A stretch of DNA of 64,000 nt, from the NCBI RefSeq assembly GCF_009828855.1, contig NZ_WUAG01000001.1, positions 1,178,001 through 1,242,000 on the forward strand. The letters run 5' to 3'. Below the pieces are notes generated by a model. It was not told where the DNA came from, made no database searches, and saw only the letters and a list, made by a program, of their open reading frames with translations. Positions 30,137 to 40,891 of this stretch are shown here, piece by piece. Position numbers and translations under genes: made by a program. This stretch comes from Psychromonas sp. L1A2. GTDB lineage: Bacteria; Pseudomonadota; Gammaproteobacteria; Enterobacterales; Psychromonadaceae. Every line of letters begins with the position of its first letter. Position 1 is the stretch's first letter.

Positions 30137-32023
30137 TTATAAACCCGGTTCCGGTGTTGAAGCTGCTGAGGTTTTCTCTTTAAAGTACTCATCAAATAAT
30201 TCACGAGCAATTGGCGCAGCATTACTACTACCACCACCTGCATTCTCTAATACAACAGTCACTACAATCTCAGGAGACTCGAAAGGTGCAAATGCGACAA
30301 ACATAGCATTATCACGATGACGCTCGCTTATTTTATCTGCATCGTATACTTCATCTTCTTTAATATTAATAACCTGTGCTGTTCCTGATTTACCTGCGAC
30401 GGTATACGGGGCATCACCAAAAGTACGGTAAGCTGTCCCTCTTCTTTTACTGGTTACGCCTTGCATTGCTTCTAATGCGACATCCCAATAGCGTTGACTA
30501 TGTAATTTAACCGCTTGTTTTACTTCATACTCAGGTGTAATTGTCTCTTCCGCAGAGATAATAGAATTTAATATATGTGGTTTAATATTTTGACCACGTT
30601 TCGATAACATAGCCGTTGCTTTAGTTAATTGGATAGGAGTCACTGTCCAATAACCTTGCCCGATACCAATTGAAATCGTATCACCATCGTACCAAGGTTG
30701 ATTGAATCGCGTACGCTTCCAATCTCGTGATGGCATAATTGCTTTTGTTTCTTCTGCGATATCTAAACCACTGTATTCACCAAAGCCAAACAAGCGCATG
30801 AACGGCTCGATACGATCAATACCTAATTTATATGAAGTGTCATAGAAAAAAGTATCACAGCTTTGCTCTATTGCATGGAATACATCTACTAACCCATGTC
30901 CCCAACGTTTCCAGTCACGGAAACGTCGTTTAGAATTAGGGACGATCCACCAACCTGGATCGAATATTTTTGTTTCTTCTGTAATGACTTTTTCATCTAA
31001 TGCTAATAAAGCCATTTGTGGTTTAATGGTTGAAGCGGGAGGATAGCGTCCTTGTGTAGCACGGTTAATCAGCGGTCGATCTTTTGACTCTAATAGTTCT
31101 TGGTATTTTTTCTGGCTGATCCCAGTTACAAATAAATTAGGATCGTAACTTGGTGCTGACACAAGACTTAATACAGCGCCATTTCTGGCATCCATTAAAA
31201 TAATGCTACCACGGTTATCGCCTAATAATTCTTGTGCTTTCAACTGTAAGTTAATATCAATATTAAGTTTGATATCTTTACCAGGCACTGGAGAAGTAAA
31301 GCTTAGTGTTCTGATTACCTTACCCCAACTATCAACCTCTACTTGGCGTTGACCTGGTTGACCATGTAAAATATCTTCGTAATATCTTTCAATACCTAAT
31401 TTACCAATATAGTGGGTGCCTTGATAGCGTACACGTTCACCGCGTTCTTCGATTTTTTCTAGATCGCGGCTATTAATTTTCGCGATATAACCTAAAACAT
31501 GTGTAAATGCATTACCGAATGGGTAATAACGTTTTAGGTTAGCTTGAATTGAGAAACCTCTGAATAAGTGCTGATTAACGGTGAATTTTGCGACTTCTTC
31601 AGGTGTTAGTTGATCACGGATCGTGATGGCTTTAAAAGAACGAGAATAGCGACTTTTACTTTTGAAATCGCTTAACTCATCTTCAGTCAGTGAAAGTAGA
31701 GAAGCTAAACGTTCAATATCATCTTGTAAGTGCTTTGTTTTATTGGGGATAACTTGCAAACTGTATACGGGTCTGTTTTCAGCGAGGATCACACCATTAC
31801 GATCGTAGATTAAACCGCGATTCGGAGGGACGGTTTGCACACTGATCCGATTTGCATTGGATCTTGTTTTATAGGTATTGAAAGAGTTAATTTGTAGGTA
31901 ATACAAATTAGTGATTAAAATACCTACTGCAAATAAGATCCCTAAAAAAACAACAATCGTTCTGCGCATAAATAAAGCAGACTCTGCGCTGTGATTACGA
32001 ATGCTATTACGTTTTCTCTTCAC
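30137..32023 (-). CDS. mrdA: Penicillin-binding protein 2 (peptidoglycan transpeptidase)
   Basis: The 628-residue class B PBP has one N-terminal membrane helix (about 20-45), a pedestal domain and a C-terminal transpeptidase. Active-site motifs are SxxK at S331 (PPASTIKPQ), SCD for the SxN motif and KSGTAQV at K545, as in E. coli PBP2. It crosslinks sidewall peptidoglycan with RodA and MreBCD. It lies 2 nt after rlmH and is coupled to rodA. Confidence 0.97.
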   Translation of the reverse strand: MKRKRNSIRNHSAESALFMRRTIVVFLGILFAVGILITNLYYLQINSFNTYKTRSNANRISVQTVPPNRGLIYDRNGVILAENRPVYSLQVIPNKTKHLQDDIERLASLLSLTEDELSDFKSKSRYSRSFKAITIRDQLTPEEVAKFTVNQHLFRGFSIQANLKRYYPFGNAFTHVLGYIAKINSRDLEKIEERGERVRYQGTHYIGKLGIERYYEDILHGQPGQRQVEVDSWGKVIRTLSFTSPVPGKDIKLNIDINLQLKAQELLGDNRGSIILMDARNGAVLSLVSAPSYDPNLFVTGISQKKYQELLESKDRPLINRATQGRYPPASTIKPQMALLALDEKVITEETKIFDPGWWIVPNSKRRFRDWKRWGHGLVDVFHAIEQSCDTFFYDTSYKLGIDRIEPFMRLFGFGEYSGLDIAEETKAIMPSRDWKRTRFNQPWYDGDTISIGIGQGYWTVTPIQLTKATAMLSKRGQNIKPHILNSIISAEETITPEYEVKQAVKLHSQRYWDVALEAMQGVTSKRRGTAYRTFGDAPYTVAGKSGTAQVINIKEDEVYDADKISERHRDNAMFVAFAPFESPEIVVTVVLENAGGGSSNAAPIARELFDEYFKEKTSAASTPEPGL

Positions 32024-32025
32024 CT

Positions 32026-32496
32026 TTATTCTCTGTGGTAGGGGTGATTAATAGTGAGTGTAAAGGCGCGATATAAGCTTTCTGCAACGATAATGCGAAC
32101 CAAAGGATGCGGTAATGTTAATGCAGAAAGAGACCAGCGCTGTTCAGACTGTTGAATACATTCAGGCGCTAGACCTTCAGGGCCACCGATCAATAGGCTA
32201 ATATTTCGCCCATCATGTTGCCATTTTGTCATTTCATTGGCTAATTGTTCAGTTGTCCACGATTTCCCTGTCACTTCTAGCGTGACAATTTTGTTACCTT
32301 TTGGAATCGCTTCTAAGGTTAACTCACCTTCTTTTTTCAAAATACGCTTAATATCAGCGTTTTTGCCACGTTTACCTGCGTTAATTTCTAATAACTCAAG
32401 CTGCATTTCTTTTGGGAAACGCCGTGCATATTCTAGGTAACCTTTTTCAACCCAGTCTGGCATTTTAGTGCCCACTGCAATTAGCTGAATTTTCAT
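32026..32496 (-). CDS. rlmH: 23S rRNA (pseudouridine1915-N3)-methyltransferase RlmH
   Basis: The 156-residue SPOUT methyltransferase has the knot segment [15 protein letters not shown] and the C-terminal [29 protein letters not shown]-type tail, which are near invariant in RlmH. It acts on helix 69 of 70S ribosomes. Its start overlaps the rsfS stop by 1 nt. Confidence 0.96.
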   Translation of the reverse strand: MKIQLIAVGTKMPDWVEKGYLEYARRFPKEMQLELLEINAGKRGKNADIKRILKKEGELTLEAIPKGNKIVTLEVTGKSWTTEQLANEMTKWQHDGRNISLLIGGPEGLAPECIQQSEQRWSLSALTLPHPLVRIIVAESLYRAFTLTINHPYHRE

Positions 32497-32822
32497 TATG
32501 CAGTTTCAGTCCATAATTTTTCTAGTTGGTAAAATTGACGCGTTTCGTCTTGCATAACATGCGCGACAACAGTGCCCATATCAATTAATACCCACTCGCT
32601 GCCTTCAAGGCCTTCAACGCCTAGCGGTACTTCACCTGCATTTTTTGCTGCTAGCGCAGTTTGTTCAGCAATTGAACGAACGTGGCGTTTTGAAGTACCT
32701 GTACAGATGATTAAAGTGTCAGTCACATCTGATATTCCAGCAACATCAATCGTAACGATTTCTTTTGCTTTCATTTCTTCAAGTTGATTAATGATAAATG
32801 CTTTTAATTGTTCGTCTTGCAA
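32496..32822 (-). CDS. rsfS: Ribosomal silencing factor RsfS
   Basis: The 108-residue protein binds L14 (uL14) and blocks joining of the subunits under starvation. Conserved stretches [20 protein letters not shown] and [20 protein letters not shown] are visible. First gene of the minus-strand mrd operon in this window; nadD, which often precedes it, is not here. It is divergent from mraZ. Confidence 0.95.
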   Translation of the reverse strand: MQDEQLKAFIINQLEEMKAKEIVTIDVAGISDVTDTLIICTGTSKRHVRSIAEQTALAAKNAGEVPLGVEGLEGSEWVLIDMGTVVAHVMQDETRQFYQLEKLWTETA

Positions 32823-33032
32823 GGGAATTTCCTTCCGAGTTTATTGATTAAATTGTTTTAAGCGGCGGAGTATATCACGCAACTTATTAATTGGACGCAT
32901 TTTGAGATTAATTTCACTTTTTTATTAACTGATAAACCATACAAATAAAATGGCTACCAGATAAAAATGTGATTTAGATCTCTATTTAAAAAGATCCATC
33001 ACTTGCAAAAATATTGAACTTTATTAGACTGG

Positions 33033-33092
33033 GTGGTCAAAAGTGGGGAAAAGTGTCAAATTGTGGATCTTTTTCTTAGAAAGTGGATCATT
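33033..33092 (+). promoter_or_regulatory. MraZ-type operator repeats upstream of the dcw cluster
   Basis: GTGG-type units recur every 10 bp: GTGGTCAAAA (33033), GTGGGGAAAA (33043), GTGTCAAATT (33053) and GTGGATCTTT (33063). After one degenerate unit comes GTGGATCATT (33083). MraZ is known to bind short TGG(G)-containing direct repeats one helical turn apart at its own promoter, repressing the operon. The position just before mraZ supports this reading. Confidence 0.75.
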
Positions 33093-33121
33093 CACCCACA
33101 AATAAATGGAATTGAATAATC

Positions 33122-33583
33122 ATGTTGCGTGGCGCAAATGCAATAAATCTGGACACAAAAGGACGTATTGCGGTACCTACTCGGTATCGTGATTGGCTGA
33201 CTGACAATTGTCAGGGCCAGTTTGTGTGCACGATCGATTTTCAATCTCAGAATTGTTTATTACTTTATCCATTACATGAATGGCTATTGATAGAAAATAA
33301 ATTACGTGGTTTATCCAGTACCAATCCACAGGAAAGACGTATACAGCGACTCATTCTAGGTCACGCTAGCGAGTGTGAATTAGACAAAAACGGACGTACG
33401 TTGATCGCGCCAACACTTCGTCAACATGCAAAATTAGATAAAAAAATTATGTTAGTAGGTCAATTGAATAAATTTGAAATTTGGGATGAAGAAGTGTGGC
33501 ATCAACAAGTACAGCAAGATCTGGAAAGCGATATGTCATTAGGCATGGAATTAAGTGATTCTCTCAAGGAGTTCTCGTTCTAA
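33122..33583 (+). CDS. mraZ: Transcriptional regulator MraZ
   Basis: The 153-residue AbrB-like DNA-binding protein has two swapped-hairpin domains. The signature [14 protein letters not shown] appears near residue 11, and the second copy [18 protein letters not shown] near residue 91. It autoregulates the dcw operon in E. coli. The stop overlaps the rsmH start in TAATG. Confidence 0.96.
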   Translation: MLRGANAINLDTKGRIAVPTRYRDWLTDNCQGQFVCTIDFQSQNCLLLYPLHEWLLIENKLRGLSSTNPQERRIQRLILGHASECELDKNGRTLIAPTLRQHAKLDKKIMLVGQLNKFEIWDEEVWHQQVQQDLESDMSLGMELSDSLKEFSF

Positions 33584-34530
33584 TGAGTGAGCATGTAACC
33601 GTATTATTAGATGAAGCAGTAGATGGCCTAGCGATTAAGCCTGACGGCATTTATGTCGATGGCACTTTTGGTCGTGGTGGACATTCTCGTCATATTTTAT
33701 CAAAACTTGGTCCAAATGGACGTTTGATCGCGATTGATCGTGATCCACGTGCAATCGCAACTGCTGAAGCATTAAAACTAGAAGATAGTCGTTTTGAGAT
33801 CGTTCATGGACCTTTCTCTGGTTTAGCTGAATATATTAAAGATCTTGGATTAGCTGGAAAAATCGATGGTGTTTTATTGGATTTAGGTGTGTCTTCACCA
33901 CAACTTGACGAAGCTGAACGTGGTTTCAGTTTTATGCGTGACGGCCCATTAGATATGCGCATGGATCCAACGTCTGGGATTAGTGCTGCCGATTGGTTAG
34001 CAAAAGCAGATGTAGATGATATTGGTTGGGCTTTAAAAACATTTGGTGAAGAAAAGTTTGCTTATCGTATTGCTCGCGCAATCGTCGCAGATAGAGTGGA
34101 AACACCGTTTACACGCACTTTACAGTTAGCACAGTTAATTGAGCGTTTATGTCCTAAGCGTGAAAAGAAAAAGCATCCTGCAACACGAAGCTTTCAAGGT
34201 ATTCGAATTTATATTAATAGCGAATTAGAAGAGATCCACAAAGTATTAGAGGGTGCGTTGGATATTTTAGCGATTGGCGGTCAACTTTCAGTGATCAGCT
34301 TTCATTCGTTAGAAGATCGTATTGTTAAACGATTTATTCGCAAAGAAGAGAAAGGTCCTGAATATCCACCGGGTCTGCCATTAACAGATGCGCAGATGCA
34401 AGATGGAAAGAACTTGAAGTCAGCAGGTAAGGCTATTAAACCCAGTGCAAAAGAGGTTGAAGCTAATCCTCGTTCTCGTAGTTCGGTTTTACGCGTAGCA
34501 GTAAAAATCAGACAGCCAGAGGTTAAGTAA
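33583..34530 (+). CDS. rsmH: 16S rRNA (cytosine1402-N4)-methyltransferase RsmH
   Basis: The 315-residue SAM-dependent enzyme has [14 protein letters not shown] at the start, the SAM loop [33 protein letters not shown]-type core and [14 protein letters not shown]. It modifies C1402 at the P site. It is translationally coupled to mraZ and followed immediately by ftsL. Confidence 0.97.
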   Translation: MSEHVTVLLDEAVDGLAIKPDGIYVDGTFGRGGHSRHILSKLGPNGRLIAIDRDPRAIATAEALKLEDSRFEIVHGPFSGLAEYIKDLGLAGKIDGVLLDLGVSSPQLDEAERGFSFMRDGPLDMRMDPTSGISAADWLAKADVDDIGWALKTFGEEKFAYRIARAIVADRVETPFTRTLQLAQLIERLCPKREKKKHPATRSFQGIRIYINSELEEIHKVLEGALDILAIGGQLSVISFHSLEDRIVKRFIRKEEKGPEYPPGLPLTDAQMQDGKNLKSAGKAIKPSAKEVEANPRSRSSVLRVAVKIRQPEVK

Positions 34531-34845
34531 GTGGTTGATTCTCGAGATAGTTTGTTACTGCTTATCCTAGCTGATTTACGCCAAAATGCGATTTTGGTGA
34601 TATTGGGTATTGTTATACTGATCAGTGCTTTATATAACATTTACATCACTCATGAAACGCGTGAGTTAGTGACTAAAAAAGAATATTTGTCACAGCAAAA
34701 AGACAATCTAATGATCGAATGGAGAAACTTGTTGATCGAAGAGCATACGCTTGATGAGCATAGCCGGATCCGTTCTGTTGCAGGTAATCAATTATCAATG
34801 TCACAGCCAACTAAGAATAATAGTGTATTAGTGGAAATTCGATGA
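34531..34845 (+). CDS. ftsL: Cell division protein FtsL
   Basis: The 104-residue bitopic protein has a short cytosolic N-terminus, one membrane helix (about 17-40) and a periplasmic leucine-zipper-like coiled coil (about 42-90). It forms the FtsQLB complex that activates FtsWI. It starts with GTG directly after the rsmH stop and overlaps ftsI by 4 nt (ATGA). Weak sequence conservation is normal, so identification rests on topology, size and position. Confidence 0.92.
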   Translation: MVDSRDSLLLLILADLRQNAILVILGIVILISALYNIYITHETRELVTKKEYLSQQKDNLMIEWRNLLIEEHTLDEHSRIRSVAGNQLSMSQPTKNNSVLVEIR

Positions 34846-36671
34846 ACAGAAAACGGACTACATCAAGAACCAAGGCGGGTTCACAAACACGTAAGAAAAA
34901 AATATATCAGACTTATTCATCAGGTAGATATATTTTTGTCGCGGTGACGATCACTATGATCGCTATTGCTCTAATTTCACGTCTTGCATTTATCCAAGTC
35001 CTTGAGCCTGAATACCTTACCAATGAAGCTGATAAACGTAGTTTACGTGTCACTAGTTCTGTTGCTCATCGAGGTAATATTGAAGATCGAAATGGTGAAG
35101 AGTTAGCTATTAGTGTGCCTGCTTATGCGATTTGGGTCGATCCTAAAGAAGTTAAAAAACATTTTGTATTTACCCGTGAAGAATGGGCAGATAGTGCAGT
35201 GGTTAATCCTAAAACAGGGTTAGAAAGACATACTAAAAAGTATTTTTATGAGTCTAAAAAGTGGCCTGCCTTAGCTGAAGTACTTGATATTAAGATGGAA
35301 GATCTTGCTCGAGCAATCCAAAAACCAAATTCTCGATTTGCTTACTTAAGACGACAAGTAAATGATCCTGTAGTGCAATATGTAAAACAATTGAGACTAT
35401 CTGGTATTTCTAGCCAATTAGAATCACATCGTTTTTATCCTACTGGAGAGATCAATGCCAATATTTTGGGGTTAACTGATCTTGATTCACAGGGTATTGA
35501 AGGAATAGAAAAAAGTTATAACGCTTACTTGGAAGGGCAAACAGGTAAAAAGCGTGTACGTAAAGATCGTCTAGGTAATGTCATCGATAATATCGAAGTA
35601 CTTAGAGAGAAAAAATTAGCAGGTAATTTACAGTTAACAATAGATCAACGTATTCAAGCAGTGGCTTATAGTGAATTAAAGCGTGCTGTTAAAATCAATA
35701 ATGCGACTTCTGGATCTATTGTCGTAATTGATATTCACAATGGTGAAATTTATGCGATGGCTAATTACCCGTCGTTTAATCCTAACGATCGTAATCAATA
35801 TCAAGCGTATAAATTACGTAACCGTGCTATCACCGATACTTTTGAGCCGGGTTCTACAGTTAAACCATTAGTGGTTGCTAGTGCGTTAATGAACCATAAA
35901 ACTGATTTAGATGAGATCGTCGATACATCACCGGGCTGGATGAATATTGGTGGTCGTCGAGTGCGTGACGGTCATAATTACGGAAAAATGGATTTAGCTA
36001 AAATATTAAAAAAATCGAGTAACGTTGGCGTAAGTAAACTGGCATTACGATTAAAACCAGAGCAATTACAACAAACTTTTGCTGATTTTGGTTTTGGTAA
36101 TGACACTGGTATTGGACTGATTGGTGAGAGTGTGGGCCGTTTACCGATTCGTCATCGCTGGTCTGACTTTGAATTAGCAACGATGTCTTTTGGTTATGGC
36201 ATTACTGCAACTACATTACAACTTGCTAAAGCTTATGGGATTTTAGGTAGTGGTGGAATGCAATACCCAATTTCTATTATCAAAGGGACACAACAGCCTG
36301 GTGAACAAGTTATTCCTAAAAAAATTGCACTTGAAGTTGTTGCAATGATGGAAGGTGTCAGTGAAAAAGGTGGAACAGCTCCAAAAGCAAAAGTTGATGG
36401 TTATCGCATTGCAGGTAAAACAGGTACCTCTAGAAAAGCGGAAGCAGGTGGCTATGGAGATGACTATGTGGCGGTTTTTGCTGGTTTAGCACCGGCAACG
36501 CGTCCTCGTTTTGCAATCGCAGTGATGATCAATGAACCACAGGGCGATCGTTATTATGCCGGTGATGTTGCTGCCCCCGTGTTTTCTGAAGTCATGAAGA
36601 GCACTCTATTACTAACACATGTTTTACCGGATGGTGGAGATGAAAGCTACACCTACCTGGAGGCTAAGTAA
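34842..36671 (+). CDS. ftsI: Peptidoglycan D,D-transpeptidase FtsI (PBP3)
   Basis: The 609-residue class B PBP of the divisome has an N-terminal membrane helix (about 30-50) and a pedestal with RGNIEDRNGEELA. Transpeptidase motifs are S338 (GSTVKP), S392-S-N394 (KSSNVG) and K526-T-G (GKTGTSRK). It crosslinks septal glycan made by FtsW. It ends in TAATG shared with murE. Confidence 0.97.
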   Translation: MNRKRTTSRTKAGSQTRKKKIYQTYSSGRYIFVAVTITMIAIALISRLAFIQVLEPEYLTNEADKRSLRVTSSVAHRGNIEDRNGEELAISVPAYAIWVDPKEVKKHFVFTREEWADSAVVNPKTGLERHTKKYFYESKKWPALAEVLDIKMEDLARAIQKPNSRFAYLRRQVNDPVVQYVKQLRLSGISSQLESHRFYPTGEINANILGLTDLDSQGIEGIEKSYNAYLEGQTGKKRVRKDRLGNVIDNIEVLREKKLAGNLQLTIDQRIQAVAYSELKRAVKINNATSGSIVVIDIHNGEIYAMANYPSFNPNDRNQYQAYKLRNRAITDTFEPGSTVKPLVVASALMNHKTDLDEIVDTSPGWMNIGGRRVRDGHNYGKMDLAKILKKSSNVGVSKLALRLKPEQLQQTFADFGFGNDTGIGLIGESVGRLPIRHRWSDFELATMSFGYGITATTLQLAKAYGILGSGGMQYPISIIKGTQQPGEQVIPKKIALEVVAMMEGVSEKGGTAPKAKVDGYRIAGKTGTSRKAEAGGYGDDYVAVFAGLAPATRPRFAIAVMINEPQGDRYYAGDVAAPVFSEVMKSTLLLTHVLPDGGDESYTYLEAK

Positions 36672-38257
36672 TGACCAATAAAGTTGAGCTAACACAACAT
36701 AGTTGTATGCTTTCTTGGTTATTAACCCCATTTTTTAACAATGCAGATATTAATCCTGTTAACTCTTTAGAAGAAATCTCCATTAAAGGCATGACTCTAG
36801 ATAGCCGCGTTATTAAACAGGGTGATTTGTTCGTTGCGCTGCAAGGTGCAATAAGTGATGGACGTACCTTTATTGGTAACGCAATCAATGCGGGTGCTTC
36901 AGTCGTGCTTTCTGAAACAAAAGATAAAATAGTACATGGCAATATACGCTTTGAACAAGACATCCCTGTTATTGACGTTTTTGAGTTAAATAAGCACCTA
37001 AGTGCAATCGCAATGCGATTTTACTTTCCTAGCTCGAACCTTCATGCAGTCACGGCCATTACTGGCACTAATGGTAAGACAACTATTGCAAGTTTATTAG
37101 CCAATAGTTACATGCTGTTAGGTCAGAAAAGTGCGCAGATGGGAACTATAGGAAATGGCTTATATGGTCAGCTTGAAACAAGTTTAAATACGACGTTAGA
37201 CGCTATCTCAGTATGTCGTGAATTATCACAATACCAATGCCAGGGTGCTCAACATACGGTGATGGAAGTTTCTTCTCATGGTTTAATACAAAACCGAGTG
37301 GCTGCTATACCTTTTAAAACCGCTATTTTTACTAATTTAACGCGTGACCACCTTGATTATCACGGTACTATGCAAGCTTATGCCGATGCTAAAAAAATAC
37401 TATTCGAAGAATTTCCATTACAACATCGTATTATCAATGCCGATGACTCAGTCGGTAAAGCGTGGCTAGCTGAGTTTTCTGACGCAATTGCTTATGGTTT
37501 TAATGTAAAACCTCACTCACCAACACAGCAGTATTTTAGTGTTACTAAAGTCGATTATTTAGCACAAGGTTTGGCCTTTAAATTTAGCTCTAGTTGGGGT
37601 GACGGTTTTATAGAAACGCGCTTTTACGGCGATTTTAATATTTCAAATATTGCCGCTGTCAGTTGTGCATTATTAGCCGATGGTTTTTCGATTCAAAACA
37701 TTCAAACGGTAATTGCTCAATTAGCAGTAGTGCCTGGGAGAATGGAGCAATATGTATTTGAACAGAAAAAGCTAACGTTTGTTGTTGATTATGCTCATAC
37801 ACCCGATGCGTTACAGAATGCATTAAAAGCATTACAAAACCACACACAACAAGGTCGTATTATTGCCGTGTTTGGTTGTGGTGGTGATCGTGATAAAGGT
37901 AAACGTCCTGAAATGGCTAAAGCAGCTGAGAAAGGAGCTGACCAAGTCGTGATTGTTGATGACAATCCACGTAGTGAAAATGCACAAGAAATTGTTGAAG
38001 ATATTAAAAAAGGATTAACTGATCCTGATAAAGCGTTGGTCATACATGATCGTAAGCAAGCCATTTTACATTTGTTAGCAACGGCAAGTGAAAACGACAT
38101 TATCTTGGTCGCAGGTAAAGGCCATGAAGACTATCAAATATTTGGTGATAAAAAGGTTCATTACAGCGATCGAGAATGTTTAAGTGAGTTAATCGAACAT
38201 TCGCAAGTAAAACAATCTGGATTAGAAAAAGAACAAACACAGGAACAAAAGCGATGA
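36671..38257 (+). CDS. murE: UDP-MurNAc-L-Ala-D-Glu:meso-diaminopimelate ligase
   Basis: The 528-residue Mur ligase adds the third residue of the stem peptide. The ATP loop is ITGTNGKTT. The DNPR motif (D431-R434) marks meso-diaminopimelate rather than lysine as substrate. MEVSSHGLIQNRV and TNLTRDHLDYHGT are typical of MurE. The polar extension after about residue 510 is longer than in E. coli. It overlaps murF by 4 nt. Confidence 0.97.
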   Translation: MTNKVELTQHSCMLSWLLTPFFNNADINPVNSLEEISIKGMTLDSRVIKQGDLFVALQGAISDGRTFIGNAINAGASVVLSETKDKIVHGNIRFEQDIPVIDVFELNKHLSAIAMRFYFPSSNLHAVTAITGTNGKTTIASLLANSYMLLGQKSAQMGTIGNGLYGQLETSLNTTLDAISVCRELSQYQCQGAQHTVMEVSSHGLIQNRVAAIPFKTAIFTNLTRDHLDYHGTMQAYADAKKILFEEFPLQHRIINADDSVGKAWLAEFSDAIAYGFNVKPHSPTQQYFSVTKVDYLAQGLAFKFSSSWGDGFIETRFYGDFNISNIAAVSCALLADGFSIQNIQTVIAQLAVVPGRMEQYVFEQKKLTFVVDYAHTPDALQNALKALQNHTQQGRIIAVFGCGGDRDKGKRPEMAKAAEKGADQVVIVDDNPRSENAQEIVEDIKKGLTDPDKALVIHDRKQAILHLLATASENDIILVAGKGHEDYQIFGDKKVHYSDRECLSELIEHSQVKQSGLEKEQTQEQKR

Positions 38258-39759
38258 TCACACTCTCAGTTGAGCAATTATGTAACGCAACGGAAGGTAA
38301 CCTAAAAGAAGGTTACGCATCGCTTTCACATACTGCTGCTATCACTTTTAGTAATGTCAGCACCGATACTCGCACAATTAAAAGTAATGACTTGTTTATC
38401 GCATTAAAAGGTCCGTCTTTTGATGCCCATCAATTATTACAAAGCGCGCTTGATAAGGGGGCTTCTGTTTTATTAGTTGAAGCCAATATCCCTTTGAATA
38501 TTCCAATTAATAGTATTGTTGTTGAAGTTGAAGATACTCGTATTGCGTTAGGTTTATTGGGTCGTTATGTAAGACTGCAAATCAATAGCTTAAAATGTGC
38601 TGCCATTACTGGTAGTAATGGTAAAACCACCTGTAAAGAAATGCTTAGTTCGATATTAACCGTGCATAGCGGTAGTGCAGATAAAGTATTGGCTACAGCG
38701 GGCAATTTTAATAATGATATTGGTTTACCGTTAACGTTACTTCGACTAGAAAAACAACATCAATTTGCGGTGGTAGAGTTAGGAGCAAATCATATTGGTG
38801 AGATTGCTTATACTGCCACTTTAGCAAAACCTGATGTTGCATTAGTTAATAACGTCATGCCTGCTCATTTAGAAGGTTTTGGTTCTTTAGAAGGTGTTGC
38901 AACGGCTAAATCTGAAATTTGGTCTAGCTTAGCGTCTGATGGAATAGCGGTGGTTAATTTAGATGCTAATTTTGCAGCAGATTTTGTTAAGCAATTACAG
39001 AAAAAGCAGCAACCATTTACCGGTTTTTCTAGAGAGAATGACAATAATGGTATGGTAGATGCCGATCTATTTGCTACTGAATTACACAGTAATGATTTAG
39101 GTCAATCAAGCTTTACATTGAACGTTAAAACATCTGTATTATTAAGCCATAAACAAACACAAAATGAATCGACTAATTCATTACAAAATATTCAAATTCA
39201 GTTGAACCTTCCAGGCAAGCATAATGTCAGTAATGCATTAGCAGCAAGTGCGATGGCATTGGCATTAGGCTGTTCATTAAATGACATTCAACAAGGTTTA
39301 CAAACATTAAAAGAAGTCGCAGGGCGCGTTAACTGCTCTGCTATTTCTGAAAAATTAACCGTGATTGACGACACTTATAATGCGAACTCTGCATCAGTAA
39401 GTGCCGGTATTGATTTATTAGCTCAATATCCATCTGAACGATTATTAATTTGTGGCGATATGGGCGAATTAGGCCGTTATGCAGAGCAAGAACACCAAAC
39501 CATTGGTGAGTATGCTCAGCAGCATAATATTGATCGATTATTTACAGTTGGAAATTTGAGTCAACAGGCAACAAATGCGTATAATGCTGCCTCTAAAAAT
39601 GCAGGGGCAGAACACTTCTCAGACAAACAACAACTTAAATTAGCTATTAGCGCTTATTTAGGAAGTCAAAAATCTAAAGTTGTGGTGCTTGTAAAGGGCT
39701 CTCGTAGTGCAAAAATGGAAGAAATTGTCGCTTTCATTAAACAAGAGTTCGGTGCGTAA
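38254..39759 (+). CDS. murF: UDP-MurNAc-tripeptide:D-alanyl-D-alanine ligase
   Basis: The 501-residue Mur ligase adds D-Ala-D-Ala to complete the pentapeptide. The ATP loop is ITGSNGKTTCKEM; NFNNDIGLPLTLL and VIDDTYNANSASV are MurF signatures. A Q/S/N-rich segment around residues 262-320 is longer than usual. It is coupled to murE, with mraY starting after a 48-nt gap. Confidence 0.96.
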   Translation: MITLSVEQLCNATEGNLKEGYASLSHTAAITFSNVSTDTRTIKSNDLFIALKGPSFDAHQLLQSALDKGASVLLVEANIPLNIPINSIVVEVEDTRIALGLLGRYVRLQINSLKCAAITGSNGKTTCKEMLSSILTVHSGSADKVLATAGNFNNDIGLPLTLLRLEKQHQFAVVELGANHIGEIAYTATLAKPDVALVNNVMPAHLEGFGSLEGVATAKSEIWSSLASDGIAVVNLDANFAADFVKQLQKKQQPFTGFSRENDNNGMVDADLFATELHSNDLGQSSFTLNVKTSVLLSHKQTQNESTNSLQNIQIQLNLPGKHNVSNALAASAMALALGCSLNDIQQGLQTLKEVAGRVNCSAISEKLTVIDDTYNANSASVSAGIDLLAQYPSERLLICGDMGELGRYAEQEHQTIGEYAQQHNIDRLFTVGNLSQQATNAYNAASKNAGAEHFSDKQQLKLAISAYLGSQKSKVVVLVKGSRSAKMEEIVAFIKQEFGA

Positions 39760-39807
39760 GTCTTCATCATCTGCTGGTCAACAGCTTTATAAAATAGGAT
39801 TTTAAAA

Positions 39808-40890
39808 ATGGTAGTCTGGTTAGCGGAATTACTTTCAAGTCATTATACTTTTTTCAATGTATTGACATACTTATCCGTGAGAATGGTATTAGCTGTTCTG
39901 ACTGCATTAGCATTTTCTTTGTGGGCGGGACCTAAATTAATCCGCTTCTTACAAAGCCAACAAATTGGCCAAATAGTCCGTGATGATGGCCCTGAATCTC
40001 ATTTTAGTAAAGCAGGAACACCAACGATGGGCGGTGTTTTAATCTTAGCCGCTATCGTATTAAGTACTTTATTATGGGCAAGGTTAGATAACTTCTATGT
40101 GTGGGTTGTATTATTCACTACGATTGCTTTTGGTGCGATTGGGTTTATGGACGATTACTTAAAAGTAGTACGTAAACATCCAGATGGATTGATTGCTCGT
40201 TGGAAATACTTTTGGCAATCACTAACGGCATTAGTTATTGGTGTTGTTTTATATATGACGGCACAAGGCGACGCACAGTTAACACTTGTTGTTCCCTTTT
40301 TTAAAGAATACATGCCTTACCTAGGTCTCCTATTCATTCCTCTGGTTTACTTTACTGTTGTAGGTAGTAGTAATGCAGTTAACTTAACCGATGGTTTAGA
40401 TGGGTTAGCTATTATGCCAACGGTGATGGTCGCAGCGGCTTTTGCCTTAGTTGCTTACTTAACAAGTCACGTTAATTATTCTCATTATTTATTTATACCT
40501 TACATTCCACAAGCTAGTGAGTTAGTGATCATTTGCGGCACTATCGTTGGGGCTGGTTTAGGGTTTTTATGGTTTAACACTTACCCTGCTCAAGTATTCA
40601 TGGGCGATGTAGGCTCACTTGCATTGGGTGCTATTTTAGGTGTGATTGCGGTATTGGTGCGCCAAGAATTTTTATTAGTGATCATGGGCGGTATTTTTGT
40701 ACTGGAGACGGTGTCAGTTATTTTACAAGTAGGTTCTTACAAAATGCGTAAGCAACGTATTTTCCGAATGGCACCTATTCATCACCATTATGAAAAGAAA
40801 GGATGGCCTGAGCCGCGTGTTATTGTGCGTTTTTGGATCATTACTATCGTATTAGTCTTAATTGGTTTAGTTACACTGAAGGTTCGTTAA
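39808..40890 (+). CDS. mraY: Phospho-N-acetylmuramoyl-pentapeptide-transferase MraY
   Basis: The 360-residue polytopic enzyme makes lipid I from UDP-MurNAc-pentapeptide and undecaprenyl phosphate. Catalytic aspartates lie in GFMDDYLKV and [10 protein letters not shown]. The substrate-binding [14 protein letters not shown]-like stretch ([16 protein letters not shown]) is intact. There are ten hydrophobic helices. It is followed 1 nt later by murD. Confidence 0.98.
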   Translation: MVVWLAELLSSHYTFFNVLTYLSVRMVLAVLTALAFSLWAGPKLIRFLQSQQIGQIVRDDGPESHFSKAGTPTMGGVLILAAIVLSTLLWARLDNFYVWVVLFTTIAFGAIGFMDDYLKVVRKHPDGLIARWKYFWQSLTALVIGVVLYMTAQGDAQLTLVVPFFKEYMPYLGLLFIPLVYFTVVGSSNAVNLTDGLDGLAIMPTVMVAAAFALVAYLTSHVNYSHYLFIPYIPQASELVIICGTIVGAGLGFLWFNTYPAQVFMGDVGSLALGAILGVIAVLVRQEFLLVIMGGIFVLETVSVILQVGSYKMRKQRIFRMAPIHHHYEKKGWPEPRVIVRFWIITIVLVLIGLVTLKVR

Positions 40891-40891
40891 T

